From Salinivirgaceae bacterium (GTDB lineage: Bacteria > Bacteroidota > Bacteroidia > Bacteroidales > SZUA-534): a DNA stretch of 64,000 nt. Below are positions 55,313 to 63,675 of this stretch, one piece after another. The stretch covers positions 78,587 to 142,586 of the forward strand of contig JAFYYA010000050.1 of the NCBI GenBank assembly GCA_017557785.1. The letters are read 5' to 3'. Position numbers and translations under genes: made by a program. The notes beneath the pieces were generated by a model. That model saw nothing but the letters and a program-made list of their open reading frames with translations. It was not told the DNA's origin and searched no databases. Numbering within the stretch: position 1 is the first letter of the stretch; every line of letters begins with the position of its first letter.

Positions 55313-56245
55313 ATGACTCTCATCGCGCCACTCGATTGGGGATTAGGTCACGCAACACGTTGTGTGCCAATAATAAACGAGTGCTTGGCAAAAGGAGAGA
55401 AGGTTATAATCGCTGCCGACGGAGCAGCAGCAGCATTTCTGAAAAGCGAGTTCCCCAACCTTACACACATCCGGCTTAAAGGATGGCGGATGCGCTATTT
55501 TTGGCCGTTGCCGCTTGCCATTTTTCTGCAACTGCCGTTTTTCGGTATCAGCATCTTGTTTGAGCATTGGCGTTTGCAACGTATTATCAGGCAAAACGGT
55601 ATCAGCCGTGTAATTTCCGACAACCGTTACGGTCTTTGGAGCCGCAATGCCGACTGCACCATCATTACACACCAATTATACATTCAGTTGCCGCATTGGC
55701 TGAAGCCCTTCGAGAAGCCGCTGTACGCATTTACAGCCCGTCTGCTGCGCCGTTTCAGCCATATATGGGTACCAGACTATGCCGATGCCGAAAAGTCGCT
55801 CTCGGGCGCGTTATCGCACGGCGGAGCGCTCGATGCCGAGGTTGAATATTTTGGCCCGCTGTCGCGTTTCACGGCCGATTGTATGAACGAGCCGGCGCTG
55901 CCAGTGCCAACTGTTTTGGTTGTGCTGTCGGGGCCGGGACGGCAGAAACAGCGTTTTGCAAAGCGCGTTCTGAAGCACTTGAAAGGCACTGCAAAACGTA
56001 TTTTGGTGGTAGGAGCGGAACCTAATCTAAAATATCAAGTAACCGATGGCAACACGCTTATAGTCAACCATCTGCCAACAGCCGAGCTGAACGCCTTGCT
56101 CAAACTTGCGCCGCACGTCATTGCACGCTCGGGATACACCACAATAATGGATTTGCATCAGGTTGGCCGCCGCGCAATTCTATTCCCAACCAAAGGCCAG
56201 TGGGAGCAGGAGTATCTTGCAAAGCGGTGGCGCAACGGGCAATAA
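55313..56245 (+). CDS. MurG-like glycosyltransferase (GT28 type), short
   Basis: GT-B glycosyltransferase of the MurG-like kind. The N-terminus IAPLDWGLGHATRCVPII carries the glycine/histidine loop typical of the family. The C-terminal half has LVVLSGPGRQKQRFAKR and ARSGYTTIMDLHQVGR, where family members bind the nucleotide sugar. The end, FPTKGQWEQEYLAKRWRNGQ, stops soon after the motif QxEQEYLA, whereas relatives run on for another 30-50 residues. The protein is thus probably short at the C-terminus, by mutation or as a natural variant. The acceptor is unknown; a lipid or polysaccharide is likely. Confidence 0.82.
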   Translation: MTLIAPLDWGLGHATRCVPIINECLAKGEKVIIAADGAAAAFLKSEFPNLTHIRLKGWRMRYFWPLPLAIFLQLPFFGISILFEHWRLQRIIRQNGISRVISDNRYGLWSRNADCTIITHQLYIQLPHWLKPFEKPLYAFTARLLRRFSHIWVPDYADAEKSLSGALSHGGALDAEVEYFGPLSRFTADCMNEPALPVPTVLVVLSGPGRQKQRFAKRVLKHLKGTAKRILVVGAEPNLKYQVTDGNTLIVNHLPTAELNALLKLAPHVIARSGYTTIMDLHQVGRRAILFPTKGQWEQEYLAKRWRNGQ

Positions 56246-56405
56246 TTGTAAAAAGCACCGTTATTCGCACTTTGTTTTTCTGTTTCATAATCAGTGTATT
56301 ACTTATTTTTTTGCATTGTTTAGTAAATGGTGCAAAAACATAGCGCCAGATGGCAACTTCCTAACACTTTTTTGCATTAATTTGTCACAAACTAATTGAA
56401 CTTAT
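56246..56405. other. Intergenic region before the acyltransferase gene
   Basis: 160 A/T-rich bases with no gene or RNA seen; the words TTTTTTGCATT occur twice (about 56308 and 56371). No TAnnTTTG box found. Confidence 0.3.
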
Positions 56406-57752
56406 ATGCAGAAACCAATACAAGACTTTTCGATTGGCTACACATTGCTGAAGCACTATTCGAGGTTCTACGTCCGCAAATTCTTCAAGACGACAACCAT
56501 TGTCGGGCTCGACAACATTCCGAAAGACCGGCCGGTGATTATCACGCCCAACCATCAGGACACGCTGATGGACGCACTTTGCATCATCTACAACGTGCAC
56601 GGACGCGCTGTTTTTATGGCTCGCGCCGATATTTTCGGTAAATCGAAGCTGATTGCCAACACTTTGCGCTTCCTGAAGATTCTTCCGCTTTACCGTATTC
56701 GCGATGGCGTGAAAGAATTGAAAAACAACGATGCGTCATTTGAGGAAGCAGTGGGAGTATTGGAAGCACGTCAGAAGTTGGTTGTTCTGCCCGAAGGCAG
56801 TCACGTTGGCGAGCGCCGTCTGCGACAGTTGAAGAAAGGCGTGGCGCGCATTGCCTTTATGGCCGAGGAGCGCAACAATTTCGAGTTGGGAATTCAGATT
56901 GTGCCCGCAGGACTCGACTACACGCACTATATCAACGTTGGCGCACGGTTTATGGTTCAGTACGGCAAGCCAATACCTGTGGCCAAATACAAGGATTTGT
57001 ACCAAGAGAATCCGCAGAAGGCAATGGCTGCAATGATGGACGACATCCGCGCCGGAATGCTGCCGCTGATGCTCAATCTCGACAACGAAGCTGAGTACAA
57101 AACGCTTGAAACGCTCGACGATATCTATATCAACGACCTGTACAAAGGCCACCAGAGCCGTCGTCGCGTGAAGCACACCGAGATACTTGCCAAGAAACAG
57201 CAGATGGGCGAGAAACTTCTTGCTTTCGCACAGTCGCAATCGGCTGAATATGAGAATACAAAACAGTTGACCACCGAGTTCCGCACATTGTTGGAGAAAC
57301 TTAATCTGCGCCTGTGGACGGTTGCCAAAGACAGCTATTCAGTGCTTGGAATCTTCTTCAACCGACTGCTGCAATTGCTCTTTTTGCCAGTTTTCCTGCT
57401 CGGCTTTATCCCGAACATTCTGCCGTTCTATCTGCCTGTGCGTCTTACTCGCGGCATTAAAGACCCGCAGTTCCTGAGTTCGGTGCGGTTTGTGATTGCA
57501 GTGGTGGTCTTCACTCTGTTCTATCTTATCTACCTGATACCGTTGATGATATTCCTTCCGAAATGGTGGATGGCGATTCTGTTGGAGGTGGCGTTGCTGT
57601 ATCTTGCCGAATTGGCAGTCCGCTACACCACTTGGTTCCGCAAGACAACGGCCCGTGCGCGCATCAATCGCTACCGTCGCCGCAAAAATGCTGATTGGCT
57701 GCGCCTGACCGAGTGCCGCGATGGCATACTTAACGTACTGAAAGGTTTGTAG
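56406..57752 (+). CDS. PlsC-type acyltransferase with C-terminal membrane helices
   Basis: A 448-residue acyltransferase of the 1-acylglycerol-3-phosphate type. The catalytic motif is NHQDTLMDAL, a variant HxxxxxD seen in this subfamily instead of the usual HxxxxD. The second block is FPEGSH-like (LPEGSHVGERRLRQLKKG). After the domain (about 25-250) comes a helical region, then three hydrophobic helices (about 320-400), and a basic tail. The product probably acylates a glycerolipid or another membrane lipid in the inner membrane. The long C-terminal extension is usual for the Bacteroidetes version. The exact substrate is not readable. Confidence 0.85.
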   Translation: MQKPIQDFSIGYTLLKHYSRFYVRKFFKTTTIVGLDNIPKDRPVIITPNHQDTLMDALCIIYNVHGRAVFMARADIFGKSKLIANTLRFLKILPLYRIRDGVKELKNNDASFEEAVGVLEARQKLVVLPEGSHVGERRLRQLKKGVARIAFMAEERNNFELGIQIVPAGLDYTHYINVGARFMVQYGKPIPVAKYKDLYQENPQKAMAAMMDDIRAGMLPLMLNLDNEAEYKTLETLDDIYINDLYKGHQSRRRVKHTEILAKKQQMGEKLLAFAQSQSAEYENTKQLTTEFRTLLEKLNLRLWTVAKDSYSVLGIFFNRLLQLLFLPVFLLGFIPNILPFYLPVRLTRGIKDPQFLSSVRFVIAVVVFTLFYLIYLIPLMIFLPKWWMAILLEVALLYLAELAVRYTTWFRKTTARARINRYRRRKNADWLRLTECRDGILNVLKGL

Positions 57753-57821
57753 TTAGCGATGCGCTTTGAGTATAACAATGATAGTTTTCGTTATCGTTAG
57801 TCGTTTTCGTTAGATATTATG

Positions 57822-57829
57822 TACTTTTG
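57822..57829 (+). promoter_or_regulatory. -7 box (TACTTTTG) directly before an ATG
   Basis: Perfect TAnnTTTG that ends one base before ATG 57830. If real, transcription starts near 57836 and translation must begin at ATG 57845 or 57851. No clear TTG at -33. Confidence 0.35.
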
Positions 57830-59917
57830 ATGCGGAAATTTGCTATGGTGATGAGTGCGAATAAATCGGTTATAATTATTGCGGCAGTTTTTATGCTGTT
57901 CGCGCAAATGGCTGTTGGTCAGGACGAAACCACCAAGATTGCAAACAACAAGGTGAGCCTTAACGGCAAGGAATACTACCTTCACATTGTGCGTAAGGGC
58001 GAGACTCTGAGCGCAATCAGCCGCGCCTACGAAGTGCCTGTCGACTCAATAATCGCCGACAATCCGCAACTGACCTACCAAATTCATCCCGACCAATACA
58101 TCAAAATTCGTGTCAAGAAGGAAGAAAAACTGCCTGAGAATTATAGTTATCACCTTATCACTAAGGGTGATACACCATACAACATTGCCAAGCGCTATGG
58201 CATCAGCATCGATGAACTCTACAAGAACAATCCGGGCGCAGAACTTGGCATTAAAATCGGCGACAGACTGAAAATCAAGGCTGCACCGAAGGACGAGCCT
58301 GTAGCCGATGAGCAGCAGACCGCCGACACCACGTTTATGTTCCACAAGGTAGGAAAGCAGGAGACGCTGTTCGGCATTGCACGTCAATATCAGACTACGC
58401 CGGCCGAAATCGAGAAGATGAATCCCGAGATTGTAGGGCGCTCAATTCAGATTGACGAGATGCTGAAAGTGCCTATTCAAAAGGCTGTGGCCGAAGAAGT
58501 TATCGAAGGCGATTTCGACTTTCATAAGGTTGAGAAGCAGGAGACGCTTTACGGAATTGCCCGCTCATACGGATTGAACGACAAGGCTTTGCTGAAAATC
58601 AATCCAAGTCTGAAAAAGCGCGGTTTGCAGGAAGGTGAGTTAATCCGCATCCCGAAAGGGGCTCAAAAAGTAAACCAACCGCAAGTGGTTGAGACTAAAG
58701 CGCCTGAGCCCAAAGAACCGGTGATTACCGAAGCCGAGCGTGAGCGCATTGAAGTCTACGAAGCCGACAACCGCAAGATGCACACCGTGCAGAACGCCCA
58801 ACTCGACAAGTCGAAGACCTACAAAGTGGCTTTCTTCCTGCCGTTCTACCTGAATATGAACGACACAACAGGGTGGGGCGAGCACAACGGAAAAATCTAC
58901 GCTAGGTCGAAAAGTTTTATTGAATTTTACGCCGGTGCAATGTTGGCTCTCAATGAGTTGCGCAAGCAAGGCGTGTCGTTCGACGTAAAGGTTATCGACA
59001 CCAAGGGCGACAGCGTTTACATCACCAACTATATGCGTACCCACGACCTTTCGGACTACAATATGTTCATCGGGCCGGCGCTCAACAGCGAACTGCAGGT
59101 GGTTGGCGACTATGCCTGGGAGCATCAGATAAACATTGTGTCGCCGCTGTCGGTCAAGAGTTCGTTCATCGACCACAATCCCTACGCATTTCAGGTTTGC
59201 CCGACTCTCGACATTCAGATGAAGTATATGGCCGAATTCTTGAATCAGATTGATACAAAGAACTTTATCGTCATCCACAACGGCGACGCGCAGGAGCAGG
59301 ATTTCATCTCGGAGTTCAAGCGCCAACTCTACGCGTCAATCAAGAACGACAACTTCGACCAAGTGCGTTACAACGAGTATTACTACTACACGAGCGGCGA
59401 CATCCTGAGCAGCGCGTTCATCAAGGGAAAGGAGAACATCGTCATCATCCCGTCGACCGACCGCGCTTTTGTGACTGACGTCATTGGAAAACTCAACGGC
59501 TACTCGTATGAGTACAACGTTACACTGTTCGGTCAGCCGCGTTGGGAGCGTTTCGAGAGCATCGATATCGACAATTTCCACAACACCAACACGCACTATC
59601 TGTCGAACTCGTACATCGACTACAAGAAGCCCGAAATCATTGATTTTGTGCGCAACTACCGCAACATTATGAACGTTGAGCCTGACCGTATGGCATTTCA
59701 AGGCTACGACATCACAATGTTTTTCTGCTCGGCGCTGAACAAGTTCGGCCACGACTTCCGCCACTACATTATGTTCCATCAGGCGCCATTGCTGCAAACC
59801 GAGTTCAACTTTGTGCCGTATTCCGACCAGGGCGGCTACCAGAACACTTCAATCTACATTCTCGATTACGCGAAAGACTACACTATCAAAAAGGTGGGGA
59901 CTTATCCGGAGAAATAG
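57830..59917 (+). CDS. LysM protein with periplasmic-binding-protein domain
   Basis: A signal peptide around SVIIIAAVFMLFAQMAVGQ is followed by four LysM repeats (about 45-90, 105-155, 170-215, 230-275; cores HIVRKGETLSAISRAY, HLITKGDTPYNIAKRY, HKVGKQETLFGIARQY, HKVEKQETLYGIARSY). A type 1 periplasmic-binding domain (about 325-690) follows, starting KTYKVAFFLPFYLNMND. LysM domains bind peptidoglycan; the second part looks like an ABC-type amino-acid receptor, but no transporter is nearby. Start choice is open: ATG 57830 is the first, but the -7 box suggests 57845 or 57851. A role in envelope sensing or cell-wall recycling is possible. Confidence 0.88.
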   Translation: MRKFAMVMSANKSVIIIAAVFMLFAQMAVGQDETTKIANNKVSLNGKEYYLHIVRKGETLSAISRAYEVPVDSIIADNPQLTYQIHPDQYIKIRVKKEEKLPENYSYHLITKGDTPYNIAKRYGISIDELYKNNPGAELGIKIGDRLKIKAAPKDEPVADEQQTADTTFMFHKVGKQETLFGIARQYQTTPAEIEKMNPEIVGRSIQIDEMLKVPIQKAVAEEVIEGDFDFHKVEKQETLYGIARSYGLNDKALLKINPSLKKRGLQEGELIRIPKGAQKVNQPQVVETKAPEPKEPVITEAERERIEVYEADNRKMHTVQNAQLDKSKTYKVAFFLPFYLNMNDTTGWGEHNGKIYARSKSFIEFYAGAMLALNELRKQGVSFDVKVIDTKGDSVYITNYMRTHDLSDYNMFIGPALNSELQVVGDYAWEHQINIVSPLSVKSSFIDHNPYAFQVCPTLDIQMKYMAEFLNQIDTKNFIVIHNGDAQEQDFISEFKRQLYASIKNDNFDQVRYNEYYYYTSGDILSSAFIKGKENIVIIPSTDRAFVTDVIGKLNGYSYEYNVTLFGQPRWERFESIDIDNFHNTNTHYLSNSYIDYKKPEIIDFVRNYRNIMNVEPDRMAFQGYDITMFFCSALNKFGHDFRHYIMFHQAPLLQTEFNFVPYSDQGGYQNTSIYILDYAKDYTIKKVGTYPEK

Positions 59918-59988
59918 AAGGGAAACGTTAGTGTCGGGTAATTATCTTTCAAATCGCAAGCTTCTATAAATTCTTAATTCACAACATA

Positions 59989-60024
59989 AAAAAGCCCAAC
60001 AGCACTGTGCTGTTGGGCTTTTTA
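59989..60024 (+). terminator. Rho-independent terminator after the LysM gene
   Basis: AAAGCCCAACAGCAC and GTGCTGTTGGGCTTT are fully complementary around a single T, then more T. It can act in both directions for the convergent genes. Confidence 0.9.
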
Positions 60025-60030
60025 TTGGTC

Positions 60031-60080
60031 GGACACACACGGTGTGTCCCAATGTTGGACGTGGCAAGCCGAGTCCCTAC
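60031..60080. repeat. Two adjacent palindromic elements at the 3' end of the esterase gene
   Basis: GGACACAC/GTGTGTCC (60031-60049), then, read on the minus strand, a GTAGGGACTCGGC...CCACGTCC element (60057-60080). The second overlaps the stop codon of the esterase gene: its first bases GTAG supply the TAG. Confidence 0.6.
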
Positions 60081-62395
60081 TTGAATAACTCTTTAGCGGT
60101 CAGTTCAAGGTAGTCGCGGCAGTTCATCCAGGTGTGGCCGCCGCCAGGATTGTAGAATGTGTGTTTCAGGTTCTGGTCGGTAAGATATTTGTCGATGCCG
60201 CGCGAAGCCTGAATCAGGAAATCTTCGGTGCCAGTGCCCAGGAACATAAATTTCAGTTTCTTCTGAAGGTCGGCAATGGGGGCGTAGGTGCCGTTCTGGA
60301 AGTTGGTCTCATACTCGTTGCCGAAGATAGCTGGGGCAAAAGCGGCCACATAGTGGAACTTGTCGGGATTGCCGAAGCCTGCAGCCAATGTCTGGCGTCC
60401 GCCGAGTGAGAAGCCCGCAATGGCGCGGTTGTCGGCATCGGTAAGCACATTGTAGTTAGCTTCGATAAACGGCACCACTTCGTCAATGAACTCGCTGGTA
60501 GTCAGTTTGGTATCCATTGCGTTATAGGCCTGCGCCTTGCCTTGGGCAATCATCTCGGGGTAAGGATTGGCGTATGGCATCACAACTATCATTCGTTTGG
60601 CTTCGCCTTTGGCAATCAGATTGTCGAGAATATTGTTCATCTGGCCAACTTTAAACCAAGTCTCGTAGGTGTCGGTCATACCATGGATAAGGTAGAGAAC
60701 GGGCAGTTTTTCCTTGCCGTTAGGCTCGTAACCTGCTGGTGTGTAAACGCATAGCGGGCGCTCGATGCCGCATGTTTTTGAGTTGTAGTAGCGATACGAA
60801 ACCTTACCGTGCGGCACATCCTGAATGTCCTGCACTGAAGGTGCTTCGCCGCGAACATCGACAAGGCTGTATTTGAAGCCTTCATTGGGGAACATATGCA
60901 TATTGTTGGGGTCGGCAACTTGTGTGCCATCGATTTGGAATGCATACGGATAAATGTCTGGTACATCGGGGTTTACTGTGATTGACCAAACACCCTTATC
61001 GTTCTTTTCCATCGGTTTTGTGCCGTTGAACATCTGGCATTCCAACTCAACTTTTTCGGCGTTCGGGGCCAGGCAGCGGAACGTTACGGTGCCGTCGGGG
61101 TTGTACTCAGGCGACTTGACGCCAGCAGGGAACAGATTTGCCATCAGAGCGGGGGTAAGGCGTGATTCTTCACCGCCAGCGGCCGAAGCCTGACGCACTT
61201 TCTCGGCTTCTTCTAGGCTCATACCTTTCTCTGCATCAATCACTTTCTGGTCTTGGAACAACAGACGGAACGACTTGTCGAGCCAGTAGCGGGCATTCAT
61301 CCAGGTGTGTCCGAACTTGTCGTAAGTGAATTCCTTTATGTTCTTAATACCGTTTTTGTCGAGCAGATTCATCAGGTCTTTCGAGTTTCCGTAAAGGAAG
61401 TCATCAGTACCGATTCCCGACCAAAAAAGGTGAATTTTGGCGTTTACAGCGTCAGCATCGTCGAATTGGCCCGGACGAATCTGAGTGAACGAGCTGTAAG
61501 AGCACAGATAAGAGAATTTGTCGAGATTGGCCAAACCGATTGACAGGCCTTGGTTTCCGCCGCGTGAGAATCCGCCAATTCCGCGATGGTCTGCATCGTT
61601 GATGGTGCGGTAGTTCTTCTCGATAAACGGCATCAGCACTTCAACAAAATCCTTGTTGAAATTGTAGCCGCCCATCATTCCGAAGCCGCCCATGCCCATT
61701 CCGCCGCCTTGTGGTGCCGGCTGACGCTCGGTCTTGAGCAGTGTCGGGTTGCCGTAGGGCAGAACCAGAATCATCTCTTTGGCCTTGCCTTCTGCAATCA
61801 GATTGTCGAGAATGAGATTCATCTTGCCAACCTTGAAATATACTTCCTCTGTGTCTGTTGTACCGCTAATAAGGTACATCACAGGGTACGATTTGTTAGG
61901 ATTCTTGTCGTAAAACGGCGGTGTATAGACGATTACAGGAATGTACATTCCCAAATCGGGCGACCAGTAGTTGAGATAGTCAACGCTGCCGTGCGGAACG
62001 TCCTTGAGAGCGTGAATAAGGTTGCCGTCGCCGCGCATATCGAGCAGGCTGTTTTTGAAAGTCTCGTTAGGGAACCAGTCGGCGCACTGCGGGTCCATTA
62101 CACTGATACCGTCAACGGTGAAGTGGTAGGGGTAGATGTCGGGGGCGGCAGGACCAACGGTAACGGTCCATACACCATTCTCGCCTTTGGTCATCTCTTT
62201 GTCGCCACTGAACTGTGTCCATACTTTAACTTCTTTGGCGTTCTGGTTACGATAGTTGAATGTTACGGTGTTGTCAGCATTGACAACTAGCGATTTTACC
62301 TGCCGGAACATTCCACCACCAGGCTGCGCCGAAATTTGCAATGCCATTGCGCATATCGCAGCCAGCATTGCCGATTTTTTAAAAATGTGAGTCAT
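60077..62395 (-). CDS. Tandem CE1-type esterase with two E-set/esterase modules
   Basis: Internal duplication: each half has an E-set (CBM48-like) domain, then an alpha/beta-hydrolase of carbohydrate esterase family 1. A signal peptide (IFKKSAMLAAICAMALQISA) precedes. Module 1: E-set about 30-125, esterase about 140-385, Ser277 in GGFSRGG and His363 in GHTWMN. Module 2: E-set about 425-520, esterase about 530-770, Ser663 in GFSLGG and His754 in GHTWMN. Both sites look intact. Enzymes of this kind remove feruloyl or acetyl groups from xylan. Module 1 has a Gly/Met-rich insert (GGGMGMGGFGMMGG) near 230. Its relation to the GH67 cluster is inference. Confidence 0.9.
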   Translation of the reverse strand: MTHIFKKSAMLAAICAMALQISAQPGGGMFRQVKSLVVNADNTVTFNYRNQNAKEVKVWTQFSGDKEMTKGENGVWTVTVGPAAPDIYPYHFTVDGISVMDPQCADWFPNETFKNSLLDMRGDGNLIHALKDVPHGSVDYLNYWSPDLGMYIPVIVYTPPFYDKNPNKSYPVMYLISGTTDTEEVYFKVGKMNLILDNLIAEGKAKEMILVLPYGNPTLLKTERQPAPQGGGMGMGGFGMMGGYNFNKDFVEVLMPFIEKNYRTINDADHRGIGGFSRGGNQGLSIGLANLDKFSYLCSYSSFTQIRPGQFDDADAVNAKIHLFWSGIGTDDFLYGNSKDLMNLLDKNGIKNIKEFTYDKFGHTWMNARYWLDKSFRLLFQDQKVIDAEKGMSLEEAEKVRQASAAGGEESRLTPALMANLFPAGVKSPEYNPDGTVTFRCLAPNAEKVELECQMFNGTKPMEKNDKGVWSITVNPDVPDIYPYAFQIDGTQVADPNNMHMFPNEGFKYSLVDVRGEAPSVQDIQDVPHGKVSYRYYNSKTCGIERPLCVYTPAGYEPNGKEKLPVLYLIHGMTDTYETWFKVGQMNNILDNLIAKGEAKRMIVVMPYANPYPEMIAQGKAQAYNAMDTKLTTSEFIDEVVPFIEANYNVLTDADNRAIAGFSLGGRQTLAAGFGNPDKFHYVAAFAPAIFGNEYETNFQNGTYAPIADLQKKLKFMFLGTGTEDFLIQASRGIDKYLTDQNLKHTFYNPGGGHTWMNCRDYLELTAKELFK

Positions 62396-62451
62396 AATAA
62401 ATTGTAGTTTAGTGTATTATGTGATTTAAAAATACTCGCTTCAATTTGTTT

Positions 62452-62459
62452 CAAATGTA
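62452..62459 (-). promoter_or_regulatory. -7 box (TACATTTG) of the esterase gene
   Basis: Perfect TAnnTTTG on the minus strand immediately after the stop codon of the DUF5700 gene, giving a leader of about 50 bases. No good -33 at 19-21 bases. Confidence 0.4.
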
Positions 62460-62461
62460 TT

Positions 62462-63565
62462 CTAATTTTTTGAGTATAGTTCCTCAATGTACGACATAAA
62501 TCGGTCGCTGAACACGTGCATTTCCTCGCTTTCGGCTATGCTGTTGTAGAGTTTCACAAATTCAATGGGGTTGTAGAAACTGTCTAGCATTTTTGCTTTC
62601 AAACCGTTTTTTACCAAAAGTTGTGAAATGTGGTACCCAACAGGATGCGCGTTGCTACTAATCAAATTGTAAATCTGTTTTTTGTATGTATCGTATGACA
62701 CAGCTCCATCTAGATGGGCCAAAGTTAGCGAGTCGAGCCGGGAAATCCAATCAGAACAGTTGGCAACGGACTCAAGATACCTTTTTTCAAGGTCGATGGG
62801 GAATCCCAGTTCAGTAAGTAATTTTGCAGAGTATTCGCTTCCTTTTTTATTGATCAGGTCAGCAATGCCTTCATCTTGGATACGGTCGAGCACATCAAGC
62901 AGCGCATTGCTATAAATGTTTTTTGTGTCGAGGAAATGATGCCTATATGCGTGGAATATTTCGTGAGCTAACGTGCCAGTAATCCGTTGCGGGTTCCGAT
63001 AGAAAAAGTTGAAATCCAGCATAATGGAATTTCCTATAGCATAGCAGTCGGGATCGAAGAAGTAGAAATAAATGTTAGGAACAGATAACACAGAATCGTT
63101 CACACCAGGCATAAAATCGTGGAACTGACGAATAGCTTGCGCTTTAAGTTCTTCAAAATCATACGATTGACGGACGTTTTTTACATCATCATAGTTTTTT
63201 GCCAAATTGACACAATTCCGTAGCAGCAACTTAAGATAATAATCATCATCGTTTGTTGAATATGGCGCTGTTAAAAGACTGTCACACAAAGCTTTGTTTT
63301 TCGACAAAAAAGTCAGTTCCATCGCTTCTCGTATATCTTTACAATCACTTTGGTTTATTTTTAGCTTTTGGTAAGCAGCGGTCTTGTACAACTTTTTCCA
63401 ATCTGACTTTTTAACATTTTTGTTTTGTGATAATTTGTCCGCAATCTTGAAGAACGTGTCAATCGATTTGAAATCAACCGTTTGTGCCGAGATACTTATT
63501 GATGTAAAAATGCATAATAAGGTCACGGCAGCGACAGCCGTTGTTTTGAAACAGTTTGTATTCAT
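62462..63565 (-). CDS. DUF5700-type putative zinc-dependent protease
   Basis: A secreted 367-residue protein with a signal peptide (MNTNCFKTTAVAAVTLLCIF) and the zinc motif AHEIFHAYRHHF (HExxH). The downstream block RIQDEGIADL, with its glutamate, is the likely third ligand. The pattern matches the DUF5700 group of presumed metalloproteases. The rest is helical, with no other domains recognised. Substrate and site (periplasm or outside) are unknown. It is a single gene, separated from the carboxylesterase by a 110-base gap filled with degenerate repeats. Confidence 0.8.
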   Translation of the reverse strand: MNTNCFKTTAVAAVTLLCIFTSISISAQTVDFKSIDTFFKIADKLSQNKNVKKSDWKKLYKTAAYQKLKINQSDCKDIREAMELTFLSKNKALCDSLLTAPYSTNDDDYYLKLLLRNCVNLAKNYDDVKNVRQSYDFEELKAQAIRQFHDFMPGVNDSVLSVPNIYFYFFDPDCYAIGNSIMLDFNFFYRNPQRITGTLAHEIFHAYRHHFLDTKNIYSNALLDVLDRIQDEGIADLINKKGSEYSAKLLTELGFPIDLEKRYLESVANCSDWISRLDSLTLAHLDGAVSYDTYKKQIYNLISSNAHPVGYHISQLLVKNGLKAKMLDSFYNPIEFVKLYNSIAESEEMHVFSDRFMSYIEELYSKN

Positions 63566-63675
63566 AATGGTGTTTGTTTGTTAAAAGTTTAGGTTTTAAT
63601 GTTTAGAAGGTTGAGGAAGTTGAGAAGGTTTAGAAACTAAACTTACTAAACCCTCTCAACATTATTCATATCCAA
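63566..63675. repeat. Degenerate repeat tract
   Basis: Words of the type GTTTAGAAGGTTGAG and GAAGTTGAGAAGG recur with variation around 63600-63660, with CTAAAC/GTTTAG inversions. No promoter is clearly seen. Confidence 0.45.
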
